Assembly: GCA_013397935.1 (NCBI GenBank)
Contig: VZRN01003365.1
Location: 1,447,431 to 1,511,430 of the forward strand
DNA length: 64,000 bases
Origin: Dasyornis broadbenti
Lineage: Eukaryota > Chordata > Aves > Passeriformes > Dasyornithidae
Reading direction: 5' to 3'
A model generated the notes under the pieces. The model saw only the letters and a list, made by a program, of their open reading frames with translations, made no database searches and was not told the DNA's origin. Positions within the stretch are counted from its first letter, which is position 1; each line of letters starts with the position of its first letter. Shown piece by piece: positions 24,464-33,989 of the stretch. Position numbers and translations under genes: made by a program.

Positions 24464-24824
24464 ATGGCTTCCCCTCGCAAGGCCAAGGAGGCTTTCTCCT
24501 CTGACGAGGAGGGCCCGGCGGCCGGCGCCGAGGAGCACCACAAAGTCAAGGTGTCGAGCCTGCCGTTCAGCGTGGAAGCGCTCATGTCCGACAAGAAGCC
24601 GCCCCCCAAGGAGCCGCCGCTGCCCGCAGCCGCCGGCAGCGCCGACGGGGCGACCGTGGGCACCTCCAGGAACCTGCTGCTGACGGGCCACGGCTCCCGC
24701 GACACGCATAGCCCGCCCGGGGCGCTTACAAAAACCTTTGACACCGCCTCGGTCAAGTCGGAGAACTCGGAGGACGGCTCGTCCTGGATCCCGTCGGAGG
24801 CCGGGAGATATTCCCCGCCGCCAA
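24464..24824 (+). CDS. MSX2: MSX2 coding exon 1 (residues 1-120 and first base of codon 121)
   Basis: First coding exon of the Msh-type homeobox protein MSX2, a nuclear DNA-binding repressor downstream of BMP signalling. The ATG at 24464 has a near-ideal Kozak context (GCACCGCCATGG) and no in-frame ATG was found just upstream. Residues 33-41 (LPFSVEALM) form the engrailed-homology-1 motif, which in Msx proteins recruits Groucho/TLE co-repressors. An acidic serine patch (SSDEE, residues 12-16) precedes it and a Pro/Ala-rich linker follows (46-60). Residues 90-109 (KTFDTASVKSENSEDGSSWI) are a second Msx-conserved block, then RYSPPP (115-120) leads to the splice site. The exon ends CCGCCGCCAA with donor GTGAGT at 24825, leaving phase 1. 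The N-terminus (MASP, then FSSDEEGPAAGAEEHHKVKV) reads as MSX2 rather than MSX1. Identity is by recognition of the family, not by alignment. Confidence 0.96.
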
Positions 24825-24949
24825 GTGAGTGCCGAGCGCCCGGGTGCGCCGGGGGCGGGCGGGCGGCGGGCGCCGCGAGGCACTGGAGCACGGAGATAAA
24901 TACACACAGATCCTGTATTTTACCTTAGATTTTTAAAATTCTATGTTCC

Positions 24950-25080
24950 CATCCCTGGAAGTGCTCGAAGCCGGGTTGGATGGGGCCCTGAGTAAGCTGG
25001 TTTAGGAGAAGGTGTCGTTGCCCATGGCAGGAGATGATTTTAAGGTTCACTCCAACCACAACTATTCTGCGATTCCATTA
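24950..25080 (+). mobile_element. CR1 LINE 3'-end fragment in MSX2 intron 1
   Basis: A more diverged CR1 tail: ATCCCTGGAAGTGCTCGAAG, CCGGGTTGGATGGGGCCCTG, GGTGTCGTTGCCCATGGCAG, TTTTAAGGTTCACTCCAACC and CTATTCTGCGATTCCATTA. It is 5'-truncated and non-coding, in the sense orientation of the gene, starting 126 bp after the exon 1 donor. Its divergence suggests an older insertion than the 5.2-kb copy. Confidence 0.85.
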
Positions 25081-25156
25081 TATTTTTATATGTATTTGTA
25101 TCCACGTGTGTGTAATTTGCAGGTGTATGTTGTGTATTTCTTCATATACATGTCGC

Positions 25157-25206
25157 GGTTATATATTTACACGGTTATATATTTGTACAGTTATATATTT
25201 CTATAC
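25157..25206 (+). repeat. AT-rich tandem repeat, three 16-17-bp units
   Basis: Three imperfect copies of GGTTATATATTTACAC-type units, in a larger TATA-rich stretch (25078-25250) just after the intronic CR1 tail. Confidence 0.8.
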
Positions 25207-28200
25207 ATGATACATGGCTACCCGTATGTAAAAATATATAAATATATACTGCTTTCAAAGCCACAGAAAGGTCAAAAATCACCAGTGACCAGCTCCCTTT
25301 CCCGACTCACGGCCCCCTGGCAAACAGTTCGTCCGTTTGTGTTCTCCCATTGTAACAACAACTGGAATTTCGCCCTGTTCCCTTCTCCCATCAGCGGTGC
25401 TCAACAATCTCGTAAACTCGGGAATTGTCCCTTCCAACCTGGAGCTGACTCCGCGCTGGCTCCCGGCGCGGGGTTTGTGCCTCCATCCCTGGTTCCAGAT
25501 CCTGTTAAAGTTCTCCGAACTGGTCCTGACCTCCTTAGCCCCCGTGATCCCTCCCGACCCCATTCCCCCCGCCTTAGGGACACTCGGTCCGGAGGTGACA
25601 GCTCACTTCTGAAACCCCTTTGCACTTCGAGCTGCGCTGAGCCGCGTTTCGCTTTCAGTGTGATCCCTTAAAAAAACAGGGATAAAGCTGCTTTTAAGAA
25701 ATTGAAAGCCCCAAAACGTCCTTCGGGAGGAGGGGAAGGAGCATCCCGGCGGTGCCAGACTCCTGCCTTCCCATGGCCAGGAGCCGTGGTGGCCGCACAC
25801 CTGTGTCAGAATTTATCCACTCTCCTTCACGCATCCCAAGCTTGCCCTGTGGAAATGAAATACTGTGCTTTAGGTTAGAGACTTTACAGACGTGAACTGT
25901 CTCACAGAATTTATTGCTCCATCTAATATTGCAAGAGGAAAGTTTAGTACTAATACAGCTTTCCATTTTTTTTTTTAACAATAATTTCGATTTGGCTTTC
26001 ATCTGCTTCTTTTCCTTCATGATAACACCAAATTAATTTGATTTCTATCGTGCTGGGAGAGGGCCTGGGAGAGGGCAGGGGGAAGGCATCCCACCCATGG
26101 CATTCCCTGTGTAGCTACAGTTTTCAATTTTCATGTACCCTCAAATATGCTGGAAAAGCATGAAAAGAAGCGTGTGCCCCTACTTGGACCCCTTCTCTAA
26201 ATCTGCCCAAAACCCCAGACCTAGACAAGGCCTAATAATCTCCCTCTACATTTTTTCCCCTTCAAAATTCCTCCTCTTTCTCTTTTAAAAATGTTGGTTC
26301 TCGGGATCGGCAAAACAGTTTCGTAAAGGACTTCAGTAGCTGGGAGTTCCAGTGACCTCAGAGGGATTTGGGGTGAACACTGAGGATCAGGGAAGGGACG
26401 ATCCTTAGGTATTGACCATTTTCCTCATTTCCCACCTTGGCAGGAGGCAATGACTGGCTCTCCCATAGGAAAACTGTCTGTCCTTGGAGAAGTTTGACAT
26501 TAAAAACAGCCCCTCAATTTATTATTGACATCATTACGGCTGGCATGAGCTGGGGAAAAAGCTGTAAAAGTTAGAATGTTGAGGCACATAGGGAGGGAAC
26601 CCTCTCCAAATGACAATTTTTGTCTGACATTGGCCAGAAAACGGAGGATAAGGAGAAAAAACAGCAAAACAAATCACTGCAATGAGGGCTTGCGGACTGG
26701 CATGGGATAAACGCAATTCCAGGGGCTGCGGTGGCCACGGTCCCTGCTGCTTCTCAGAGCTTGGCAGTTACTAGGGGGGTGGCGAGGGAAGAAGCCTGGG
26801 AACACTGAGGTGTATCCTGGGGAGAACATTTCTCCGGGATTTCATTGAAAAGCGTATTTCTGCTGTTTCCCCCATGTGCAGCGGGAGCTGGGAGGGGTTG
26901 GGCTCACCCGAGAGCCGGGGAAGGCGCTGGGACAGGGAGCAATGGCCACCCCTCGAAACTCTGTCCCTGCTGGGAGCAGCTGAGCCTTGGGAGGGCTTCA
27001 CTCTGGGAAAAGAAAGGAGTTGTGTTTAAAAATAGCATGGAATGACGGGGTGAGCGGCAGTGAATTCAGGGTCGGTTCGATGTAGTTTTAATTTAGTGCC
27101 GTTTTAGAAGTGAACCAACTGTCACGGTGAGCACCTGAATTATTAAAATGCCCTGGTGGGATCACAGGACAGTATTTGACATGTTGTTTCCTAAAAAAGC
27201 CTTTTTTTCTTTTTCTTTGCTTTCAGTATCTATCGAAAGAACAATTAGAGAAGTTTAATTTTTTTTCCACCATAACTCTTTTCTCCCTTACCTTTCTGTA
27301 GTTTTGAACAAGTCCCTCGTGGGGTTTTTTAATTGCATGATACATTCTTAAACAGCATCTTCATCTGGCTTGTTTTAGAAAATAAAAGAGGAAAGTGAAA
27401 GGAGTCCAGAAAACACAGCGTGCAAATACTGGCCATCATTTGAACCAGACACCACAGCGTGAACAAAATTCAGCAGCTTCTTAGAGCAGCGTGGGTGTCA
27501 CTTGCTGTGTCCAGCCAGGGTGACCTGTCCTGTGCCCCAGGAGTGAGCAAAACACAGCCAAATTACCAAGCTTTTGAAGTCAGCTGCCTGCTTTTTAGTT
27601 ATTCTTTAGATTGCAAAATTATTAGTGAAGTGCTAAATTAATCTAAAGGCAAGTCAGCACTGTGCCATCCTGGGAATATTGCCTAACCTGCCTGGGGTTT
27701 AAGGCAAGCACAAAAGGTGGTGGATTTCCTGGCTTTTATTGGCTACAAAATGCTGAAGTTTTGTCTGGGTTTGGTTTTATCTTTTAATTGGAAAATGTCA
27801 TAAAAGCTAAATGTTGAATTTAAAGTGTGCTGCTTTCTTGTTTGAGTTTGTCGGGTATTTTTTATACTGGTTGAAAATCAGAAAATACCCACTGAAAATC
27901 AAAGTTAATAAGCAGAGGGAAAATGTGCTTTTGGAGAAGAAGTAGCAAGAAAAAATGTCCAGTTAGGGAAACCACAAAATTGGTTAGACCCACTTCTTCA
28001 GCTGTCACTTGTGCTTAGTGGAGAAATCCTGGAGCAGGGCTGGGCTCTTCTCTTGCCCCACTGTCCTTTGGGGAACCTCCTGCTTTTGTGGTGTTTGTCC
28101 TGTGCTTTCTGGAGCAGTGCAGCTGCCAAGGCAGCTGGTTCGGGTGCTCCAGACCCCTGTGCTGTGACTCACTAAGTGAGCTGTGTGTCCTGTCTATCCT

Positions 28201-28410
28201 TTTGAAATCACTCAGGCAAAATGTCCCTTCGCAAGACATCAGCTGAAGTCCTGTGAATATAAGATTGGCAAGGAAAAGACTTCCAGAGCCCCTTGGCAAA
28301 GGATGCTGTGTTTGGAGGGGATCCCTTGGGACACCCATCAGGCACAGCACCTCTTCAGAGCTCTGGGGTGTCCCTGCTGTTGTGATAACCAGCCTTTCCC
28401 TTCCTTGCAG

Positions 28411-28835
28411 GACACCTGAGCCCCACTGCCTGCACTCTGAGGAAGCACAAGACAAATAGGAAGCCCCGAACCCCGTTCACCACTTCCCAGCTGCTGGCTC
28501 TGGAGCGCAAGTTCCGCCAGAAGCAGTACCTGTCCATCGCCGAGAGAGCCGAGTTCTCCAGCTCCCTCAACCTCACAGAGACCCAGGTCAAAATCTGGTT
28601 CCAGAATCGGAGGGCCAAGGCCAAGAGACTGCAGGAGGCTGAGCTGGAGAAGCTCAAAATGGCAGCGAAGCCCATGTTGCCGTCGGGGTTCAGCCTCCCT
28701 TTCCCCATCAACTCCCCCATCCAGGCTGCCTCCCTGTATGGAACATCCTACCCTTTTCACAGACCTGTGCTTCCCATCCCGCCCGTTGGACTCTATGCCA
28801 CTCCCGTTGGATACAGCATGTACCACTTATCCTAA
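28411..28835 (+). CDS. MSX2: MSX2 coding exon 2 (homeodomain and C-terminus)
   Basis: Second and last coding exon. It starts after a polypyrimidine tract and TTGCAG acceptor (28405-28410), and its first two bases complete codon 121 (Arg). Residues 122-135 are the conserved arm before the homeodomain. The 60-residue homeodomain is residues 136-195 (28455-28634), with the recognition-helix signature QVKIWFQNRRAKAK and the invariant W48, F49, N51 and R53. Homeodomain Pro7 (residue 142) corresponds to human P148, where P148H causes Boston-type craniosynostosis, and position 31 Arg (residue 166) corresponds to human R172, mutated in parietal foramina; both are intact here. The tail, 196-261, holds the Msx C-terminal block ending YATPVGYSMYHLS, then TAA at 28833-28835. 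The joined CDS is 786 bases, or 261 residues, close to the 259-267 expected for avian and human MSX2. No frameshift or missing key residue is seen. Confidence 0.97.
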
Positions 28836-29283
28836 GAAGATCCGACAGACAAAGCCTCAGACAAACAGACTTCTTGGTGGATCCTGTCCAGCCCTGAGAA
28901 GGCAGAACCCCAACCAGTACTGGCCATTCCCTCTGCACACTTCTATCTGGCATCCTGAGTGTATGGGACTTCACTATGGGTTGGGTGTCTCCTGAGAGTG
29001 CACTGAGCACTGAGTGCACTGAGTCTGCTCCTCAAAGCAAAAAAAAAAAAAAACCAGCATAAAACCAAACAAAACATATTCGAGAAAATGTAGGGTTTTT
29101 ATCCAGTGCACGTAAAACTAGGTTAAAAAAAGAATGGGTGAAAAAGCAATTTTATCATACGGAGGCAGAAATTCCCTGACACCTTCCCAGCGGGGCCCAA
29201 CACGTGTTTAAAATGAGAGGGGTGTGCGCTCTCCAGCCACGCTCTAAGTTGCCATCACTTCATATGGGGGCAGGGGGGAGGGA

Positions 29284-29289
29284 AATAAA
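29284..29289 (+). terminator. Possible proximal polyadenylation signal AATAAA
   Basis: A canonical AATAAA about 450 bp after the stop codon is followed at 29300-29330 by a strong T/GT-rich stretch (TTTTGTTGTTTGGTTGTTTT), which is the expected downstream element. Use would give a short 3' UTR. Another AATAAA at 29791-29796 lacks such a clear downstream element. Confidence 0.4.
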
Positions 29290-29356
29290 AAGGTATAATT
29301 GAGGTTTTGTTGTTTGGTTGTTTTTTTAAAGAAAGCAGAGCCTATAGCTAGAGACG

Positions 29357-29364
29357 TGTAAATA
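29357..29364 (+). promoter_or_regulatory. Pumilio-type element TGTAAATA in the MSX2 3' UTR
   Basis: An exact match to the PUF-protein consensus UGUANAUA on the transcript strand. It lies after the possible proximal polyadenylation site, so only the long isoform would carry it. One 8-mer can occur by chance in 1.6 kb. Confidence 0.3.
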
Positions 29365-30105
29365 GAAACTAGACCCAGTAGAGTCTCAGTGAAGTTCGGA
29401 GCCAGCAAATTCCTGCAGTTCTGGAGGGAGGGAAAAGTTTTGCATCCTGAACCTCGGTGAGATGAGCAGCAGGGCCCCTAAATGTAGCGCCCAGCTTTAC
29501 CCACCACGGCTCCTGTAATGCCTTTGTGTGTATAAGTAGCTTCGGCCTTTGTAAAGCACTGGGAGGGGAGGTAAGGTGCGAGGGAGGGTTCTTAAGGCAG
29601 GCTGGTCTTTATCTCTTCCTATTAGCATGCTCAGAAATTTTTTGCTGCAGCCAGGTAATCTTGGCTCTGCAATGATCTTGGAAACCAGGAGAGAGGGAAA
29701 GAAGCCATGGATTGTTCCCACAAAGGATTGTGGAATACTTCTGGGAGATGTTATGGGGGTTTTTATTAGTATTCGCCACAGCCTGTGTAAAATAAAAGAA
29801 CCCCCCCCGAGTTTTCTTCCATTCTAAGGATGCTGATAGAAGTGACTTGTGCTTCAAGCCCTTCTAAAGAGAGATCCAGGTGTCACAATCAGCCCCATGT
29901 GCAGGACAGGAGGGTGCCAAGAGACTATGGGACCTGTCTGTCCCCATGGGAGCTCTGGCAGCAGCTTCCCCAGGCTTCTCCCTGTAACTCTTGTATTATG
30001 TATATTACTCTTGCTAAACTTTATGAGGAAGTTACTCCCAAGGCTGTGGAGCACTGAAGTCAGAGCTTCTCCTGGATTTATTTTCTTAGCATGCTGTTGT
30101 GGAGG

Positions 30106-30182
30106 AAAGAAACAAAACAAAACAAACAAAAAAAAAGAAAAAAAGAAAAAAAGAAACAAAAAAAAAACCAGAAAAAAAAAAA
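30106..30182 (+). repeat. A-rich low-complexity tract in the MSX2 3' UTR
   Basis: About 77 bases of A with scattered C and G (AAAC and AAAAAAAG units), on the transcript strand 240 bp before the distal polyadenylation signals. A purine/A-rich stretch here can misprime oligo-dT and give false 3' ends. Confidence 0.85.
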
Positions 30183-30399
30183 TGGAAAGAAAAGAAACAG
30201 AAAAAGCCACGAGGTTTTGCTGGTTTTACTTTGTTTTGACCCAGGCATTGATGCCGCCTGGGACCCACTATAGATGAACTTCCTCTCCCCCTTCCTCTCA
30301 CCCCGATCTCCCATTATAGGAGAATCCCTTTGAAAGGGATGCCTTGTACAATTTTATATATTTTATTGAAGATTTATTATTTCTTATCTCTTATTTCGA

Positions 30400-30410
30400 A
30401 TTAAATTAAA
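30400..30410 (+). terminator. Likely distal MSX2 polyadenylation signal (overlapping ATTAAA pair)
   Basis: Two ATTAAA hexamers (30400-30405 and 30405-30410), the commonest variant signal, sit in an AT-rich stretch and are followed by a GT-rich downstream element (about 30431-30460, GCGTGTGGCTCTGTTAGTGT). Cleavage would fall near 30420-30430. Confidence 0.6.
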
Positions 30411-30425
30411 AAAGAAAAACATGTT

Positions 30426-31589
30426 TAATTGCGTGTGGCTCTGTTAGTGTTTGGAGTCCTTTGAAAGGTACTTTCTCTCCATGTGTGTTTTGCACGGCTG
30501 GGTCAAGTTCAAAGGAATGTTTGGGTTGCCTTTATGATTATTTCCCCTTTCTCAATGTGATTTAAAGCCAAATTTGCAGCGTGTGAAGGTGAATTGCAAG
30601 TCAACATTTCGGAGTCAAAAGCCAAAGCTTTTATGAGGTTTCCTTGTTTTTAACAACCACTTTTAGGCGCCTCTGTTCTTTACAACATCATGCTCGAATG
30701 ATGTTTCCATCACTTGTAGTCGTGTGCCTTTCCCTTTCGCTGGGAACTCTCGCCTCGCCTCCACCTCAGTTCTGTGCTTTAGCGGGAGATGGTTCTCCAC
30801 TCACGAAGGATTGGAGGGTCGGAATTTGCGACAGGTAAAACCTGGCGGGGGCCCTGCAATGCTTCAGTTGCACTTCAGGGCACCAGGGTGCTGCGCTGTC
30901 CCAGTTTTAGGGCCGGGCTCGGAGAGCAGGTGCTGGACCACCCTCCCCTGGCGAGGGGAGCTCGGGGCTGCTCACGTAAGAGGAGCCGGGGAGACCCTGC
31001 CACACACGAGTGGCACCCCGCTGAAATGTTGTCACAGGAGGGCTGTTGGGGTTAGGAGGGAAGGTGTGTTTGCCCTCTCTGGGACTTCTCCCGGGTGCCC
31101 TCTCCCCGCTCCGGGCGTGCAGCTCCCGCAGGCACCGCGCTCCCGGCGCCCGCCGCTGGAAGCACCGGGAATTCTCCCGTCTCCCAGACTCCCAGCCACA
31201 TTCCCCCGGGCCTGGAAGGGAAGAAGCAAGACAATTCCAGAGCAAGGCTGTGGGGAGGGGGCTGCGGGCTTGGGGAGCGGCTCGGGGAGCGCAGGGACTC
31301 AAGGAGCTCGCCCTGCTCCCCTCTCTACCGACTCAAACCAAAATCCCTGGTGACCTTCCCGCTTCGCAACTATAGGGAACAAAATTTGGGTAGTCCAGTC
31401 TCCATGCAGACTCTTCAAATTAGAAATTACCGCCGTGTAAAAATAGGAGAAAACCGCTTCTTTCTCGGATTCCCTTTTCCCGTGGCATCAGCGCCCGAAA
31501 TTCAGAACAAGGCGAAGCCCCTGGGCCCTGTCCTTCCCCAGCCGGTTGTCCCGAGTGCTTCCTCAGCCGGGTTGGGCTATAAATAAACC
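30426..31589. other. Downstream flank with CpG-rich patch
   Basis: An AT-rich beginning after the MSX2 polyadenylation signals, then a CpG-rich patch (about 30690-31320). Overlapping frames on both strands (30724-31353 plus, 30907-31302 minus) come from composition. Confidence 0.6.
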
Positions 31590-32300
31590 AGCGGTGTTTT
31601 TTAACCTTCAGTATAAATCAGCTGTGTCAGGGATTACAGCTAAATCTTTTCGCTGGAAATTCTTTGAGCGCGGGAGCTTTGTGTGTATTATGATAGATCC
31701 CTAAATGGATACAGATTTATTGCAGCACACAAGGGTGTTGAAGGAAAAGCTTCCAAATCTCGGTTACAACCTCTGCTATGGCAAAGGCAGGAGGGATCCG
31801 TGACACCTTCTGCAAGCCTGCGGATGGCATGACAATTCACCCTGCGCCCATTATTAACTTGTTCCAATTAAAGCCTTCAGAAAGGCCGAGTTAATTGAGT
31901 ATTATATTTTATTAGGAGGGAGGTGTCAAGCTTTACTCATGAGACTTCATCATCGTCCTAATGGGAGCTGCCCCGCAGGCAGATCTGTAACTGAATAAAT
32001 TACAGCAAGGCAGGGAAATCAGAATGCTATCATTAAAAGCGATGCACGTACTTAAATTCCTCCCCCACTTTCGCAAGAGGCTGGGGAGGTGTGGCTTTAA
32101 TTAGTTATTTTAATGCAAAGTTAAATTGTTCCCAAAGTATTTTCTGACACAAAGCAGATGCGATGATTAGAAGTTGAGTGAGACTGAAAGGAGTTGGCAT
32201 CTGTTCCAGGTACATCTATATATTTTAAATTCCCAATAGAAAGTGAAAAATAATTAGAGCAATAAATAATAAACATTAAAAACAACGCGATAAATTGTCC
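31590..32300. promoter_or_regulatory. Candidate downstream MSX2 enhancer
   Basis: AT-rich unique sequence between two CpG-rich patches, 1.2-1.9 kb after the inferred mRNA end. It holds CCAATTAAAGCC (about 31864), GAGTTAATTGAG (about 31888), CATTATTAAC, ATCATTAAAAGCGATGC (about 32031) and TTTAATTAGTTATTTTAATG (about 32096) followed by CAAAG, an octamer-like ATGCAAAG. It reads like a conserved developmental element; no alignment was possible. Confidence 0.35.
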
Positions 32301-32659
32301 CGATCCTTAAAATCCGGGCTTGCTAAGCGGAGGCTCAGGCCAGCCGGGCACAACACGGCTCTCCGGGGATCTTCAGTCATCGGGGATGGATTTGTTGACA
32401 TAAACATTTGGGATTGGGCTTTTCTGCCTCGCTCCGGCCAAGCGTTCATTACCTAAAGCCACGGGCGCTCCGAGCCTGCATTTCATGTTGTCACGTTGCC
32501 TTGTCAGAGCCCGGAATTCCTGCGTTTTATGGCCAAGTAGGAAAACTGGCTGCTTGCGAGCGGCGTGCCCGGGAGAGCGGGGGATTTTCTCCGCAGGAGC
32601 CTAGCTCCTGGCCGGGGGCTGCGGGCACCCACCGACCTCCGACCCGCGGGCCGGACCTC

Positions 32660-32725
32660 GGGGATGGGATGGGGACGGAGATGGGCATGGGGGCGGGGAC
32701 GGGGACGGGGACGGGGACGGGGGTG
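32660..32725 (+). repeat. (GGGGAC)n G-rich minisatellite
   Basis: Diverged units (GGGATG, GGGACGGAGATGGGC) merge into a clean GGGGAC array at about 32695-32721. Repeated runs of four G make it a strong G-quadruplex candidate on the + strand, inside a CpG-rich patch 3.8 kb after the MSX2 stop codon. Confidence 0.88.
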
Positions 32726-33343
32726 CTCCCGGCCGGGCACCGGGTCACCGGGTCACCGGCTCCCGACACCTGCCCCGCAGAGCCCACCCGGGACCGCGGG
32801 GGGCTCAGGTGCCCTCCAGGCCGGGCAGAGTGGGGCGGTGAGCGGAGCCCCGCAGCAGCCTCGCCTCCCAGCCCTATCCCGACCCCTTGATTCCACCGTC
32901 CCGGCGGTTCACACGCAGCCCACATCTCCGGAGCGGGGAGCTGCACATCCCACATTTCCATACAGTGTCCGTGCCTCTCGTCACTCGAGTGCCACAGGCG
33001 CTCCAATGTTCCATTCGCGCACACCTGGAGCTCTGCAGGATTTTGGGGTGAGTGCTGGACACGCACTGCAGGAGGAGAGGAGCCCACGGCGGGGGTGGAT
33101 GACAAAGAAGGACCAGAAAGCGCCAACCTCTGGGGCCCTGTGCCTTCGGAAGGGGCTCCGAGCCACGCATTCGTGCCGTGGCTGCGCACAAGGGTCCGCG
33201 GAACAGCCTCGGTGGATCCACTCCCACCCCCCTCGGGGCTGCTCCGAGAGACAAATGAGCATTCGGCTTTCTCTAAAGTATATTTACCCTCTCTATCTGT
33301 CCCCCGTTTAGTACCCCCAAAGACTAATGTGGATCTCTTCACT

Positions 33344-33410
33344 AAAAAAAAAAAAAAAAAAAAAAAAAANNNNNNNNNNNNNNNNNNNNNAAAAAAAAAA
33401 AAAAAAAAAA
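33344..33410 (+). other. Assembly gap (21 N) inside a poly-A run
   Basis: Twenty-six A residues (33344-33369), 21 N (33370-33390) and 20 A residues (33391-33410). The true length and content are unknown. The open frames running through it are not supported. Confidence 0.95.
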
Positions 33411-33989
33411 TCAATACTAGCACCAGAAAAGAAAAATCTCCCCAAACAGATAAAACCCAGCATTCCACCAGTGTTACTGTGATTCTCTCGTTCCTACCAT
33501 CGCTATCAGCCACGGATACTCCAAACTGCGTTTTCCGGGGGTCACTTTTGGAAGTTAACCTGCTTTCGGCAGCGCCCACATTCTTGGCGTAGGAAGTCTC
33601 TGTCGCAGAATAAAACCAAAGAAGTTATTCCAGTATTTTTCTTTCTTTTTTTTTTTTTTTTTCCTTTTTCCATCCCAGAGCAGAGGGGGCATATTTTTTC
33701 CAGTGAAAAGCATGAGGGGTTTCAGGGAAACTGCACAGCTTATCCCAGCGCTGGGAAACCCAGGAGGAGCCGCTCCACGGTTCACGCTCCTTTTCGCTGC
33801 CGCGGGGAAAGGCAGAGGGGGAAACTTTGGGGTCTTTTGTTGTTGTTGTTGAGCTTTTTTATTTTGGTTAGTGTTTGACTCCCTGAGCCCCTCACTGTGT
33901 GTTTCCCACCGTAATCCATGAGGCATTTGGCGTGTGCTACCAGCAGTTCCGAACTGGTTGCACGCAAGGAATAAAAATCTTTCCATCCA

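Larger units (their letters stand above)
23640..24900. other. CpG island spanning the MSX2 promoter and exon 1
   Basis: Dense CpG and very high G+C from about 23640 through exon 1 into the start of the intron. It includes the promoter, the 5' UTR and the whole of exon 1. Boundaries were judged by eye. The long open frames on the minus strand across this island (for example 24092-24907) are explained by its composition and are not called as genes. Confidence 0.8.
24825..28410 (+). other. MSX2: MSX2 intron 1 (3586 bp, GT-AG)
   Basis: The only intron within the coding region, with donor GTGAGT at 24825 and acceptor TTGCAG ending at 28410; a pyrimidine-rich tract lies just before the acceptor. 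The phase-1 position just upstream of the homeodomain is the conserved Msx intron site. It contains a CR1 3' end about 125 bp after the donor, an AT-rich tandem stretch (25078-25250), a CpG-rich patch (25270-25660), and otherwise unique sequence. The segment 27060-27190, with several ATTA cores, could be regulatory but shows nothing decisive. Confidence 0.93.
28836..30425 (+). other. MSX2: MSX2 3' UTR
   Basis: Untranslated part of exon 2, from the stop codon to the most likely distal cleavage site. It holds an A-run (29039-29053), a possible Pumilio element TGTAAATA (29357-29364), an A-rich low-complexity stretch (30106-30182), and an AT-rich end with ATTTA-type motifs (from about 30340). A 3' UTR of about 1.6 kb is plausible for the roughly 2.2-kb class of MSX2 mRNAs known in mammals. 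The end is inferred from the polyadenylation signals, not observed. Confidence 0.7.
32301..33989. other. CpG-rich downstream region with assembly gap
   Basis: A CpG-rich patch (about 32300-33260) that includes the GGGGAC minisatellite, then the 21-N gap in poly-A and a T-run (33644-33662). The 350-codon minus-strand frame (32527-33579) crosses the gap and shows no domain, so it is not called. Confidence 0.65.

Noticed and set aside
24092..24907. 271-codon minus-strand open frame opposite MSX2 exon 1
   Set aside because: It is a composition shadow of the CpG island and exon 1. Antisense RNA is known for Msx1, but nothing here supports a protein.
32527..33579. 350-codon minus-strand open frame
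   Set aside because: It crosses the 21-N gap and a poly-T stretch, lies in a CpG-rich patch, overlaps frames on the other strand and has no recognisable domain.
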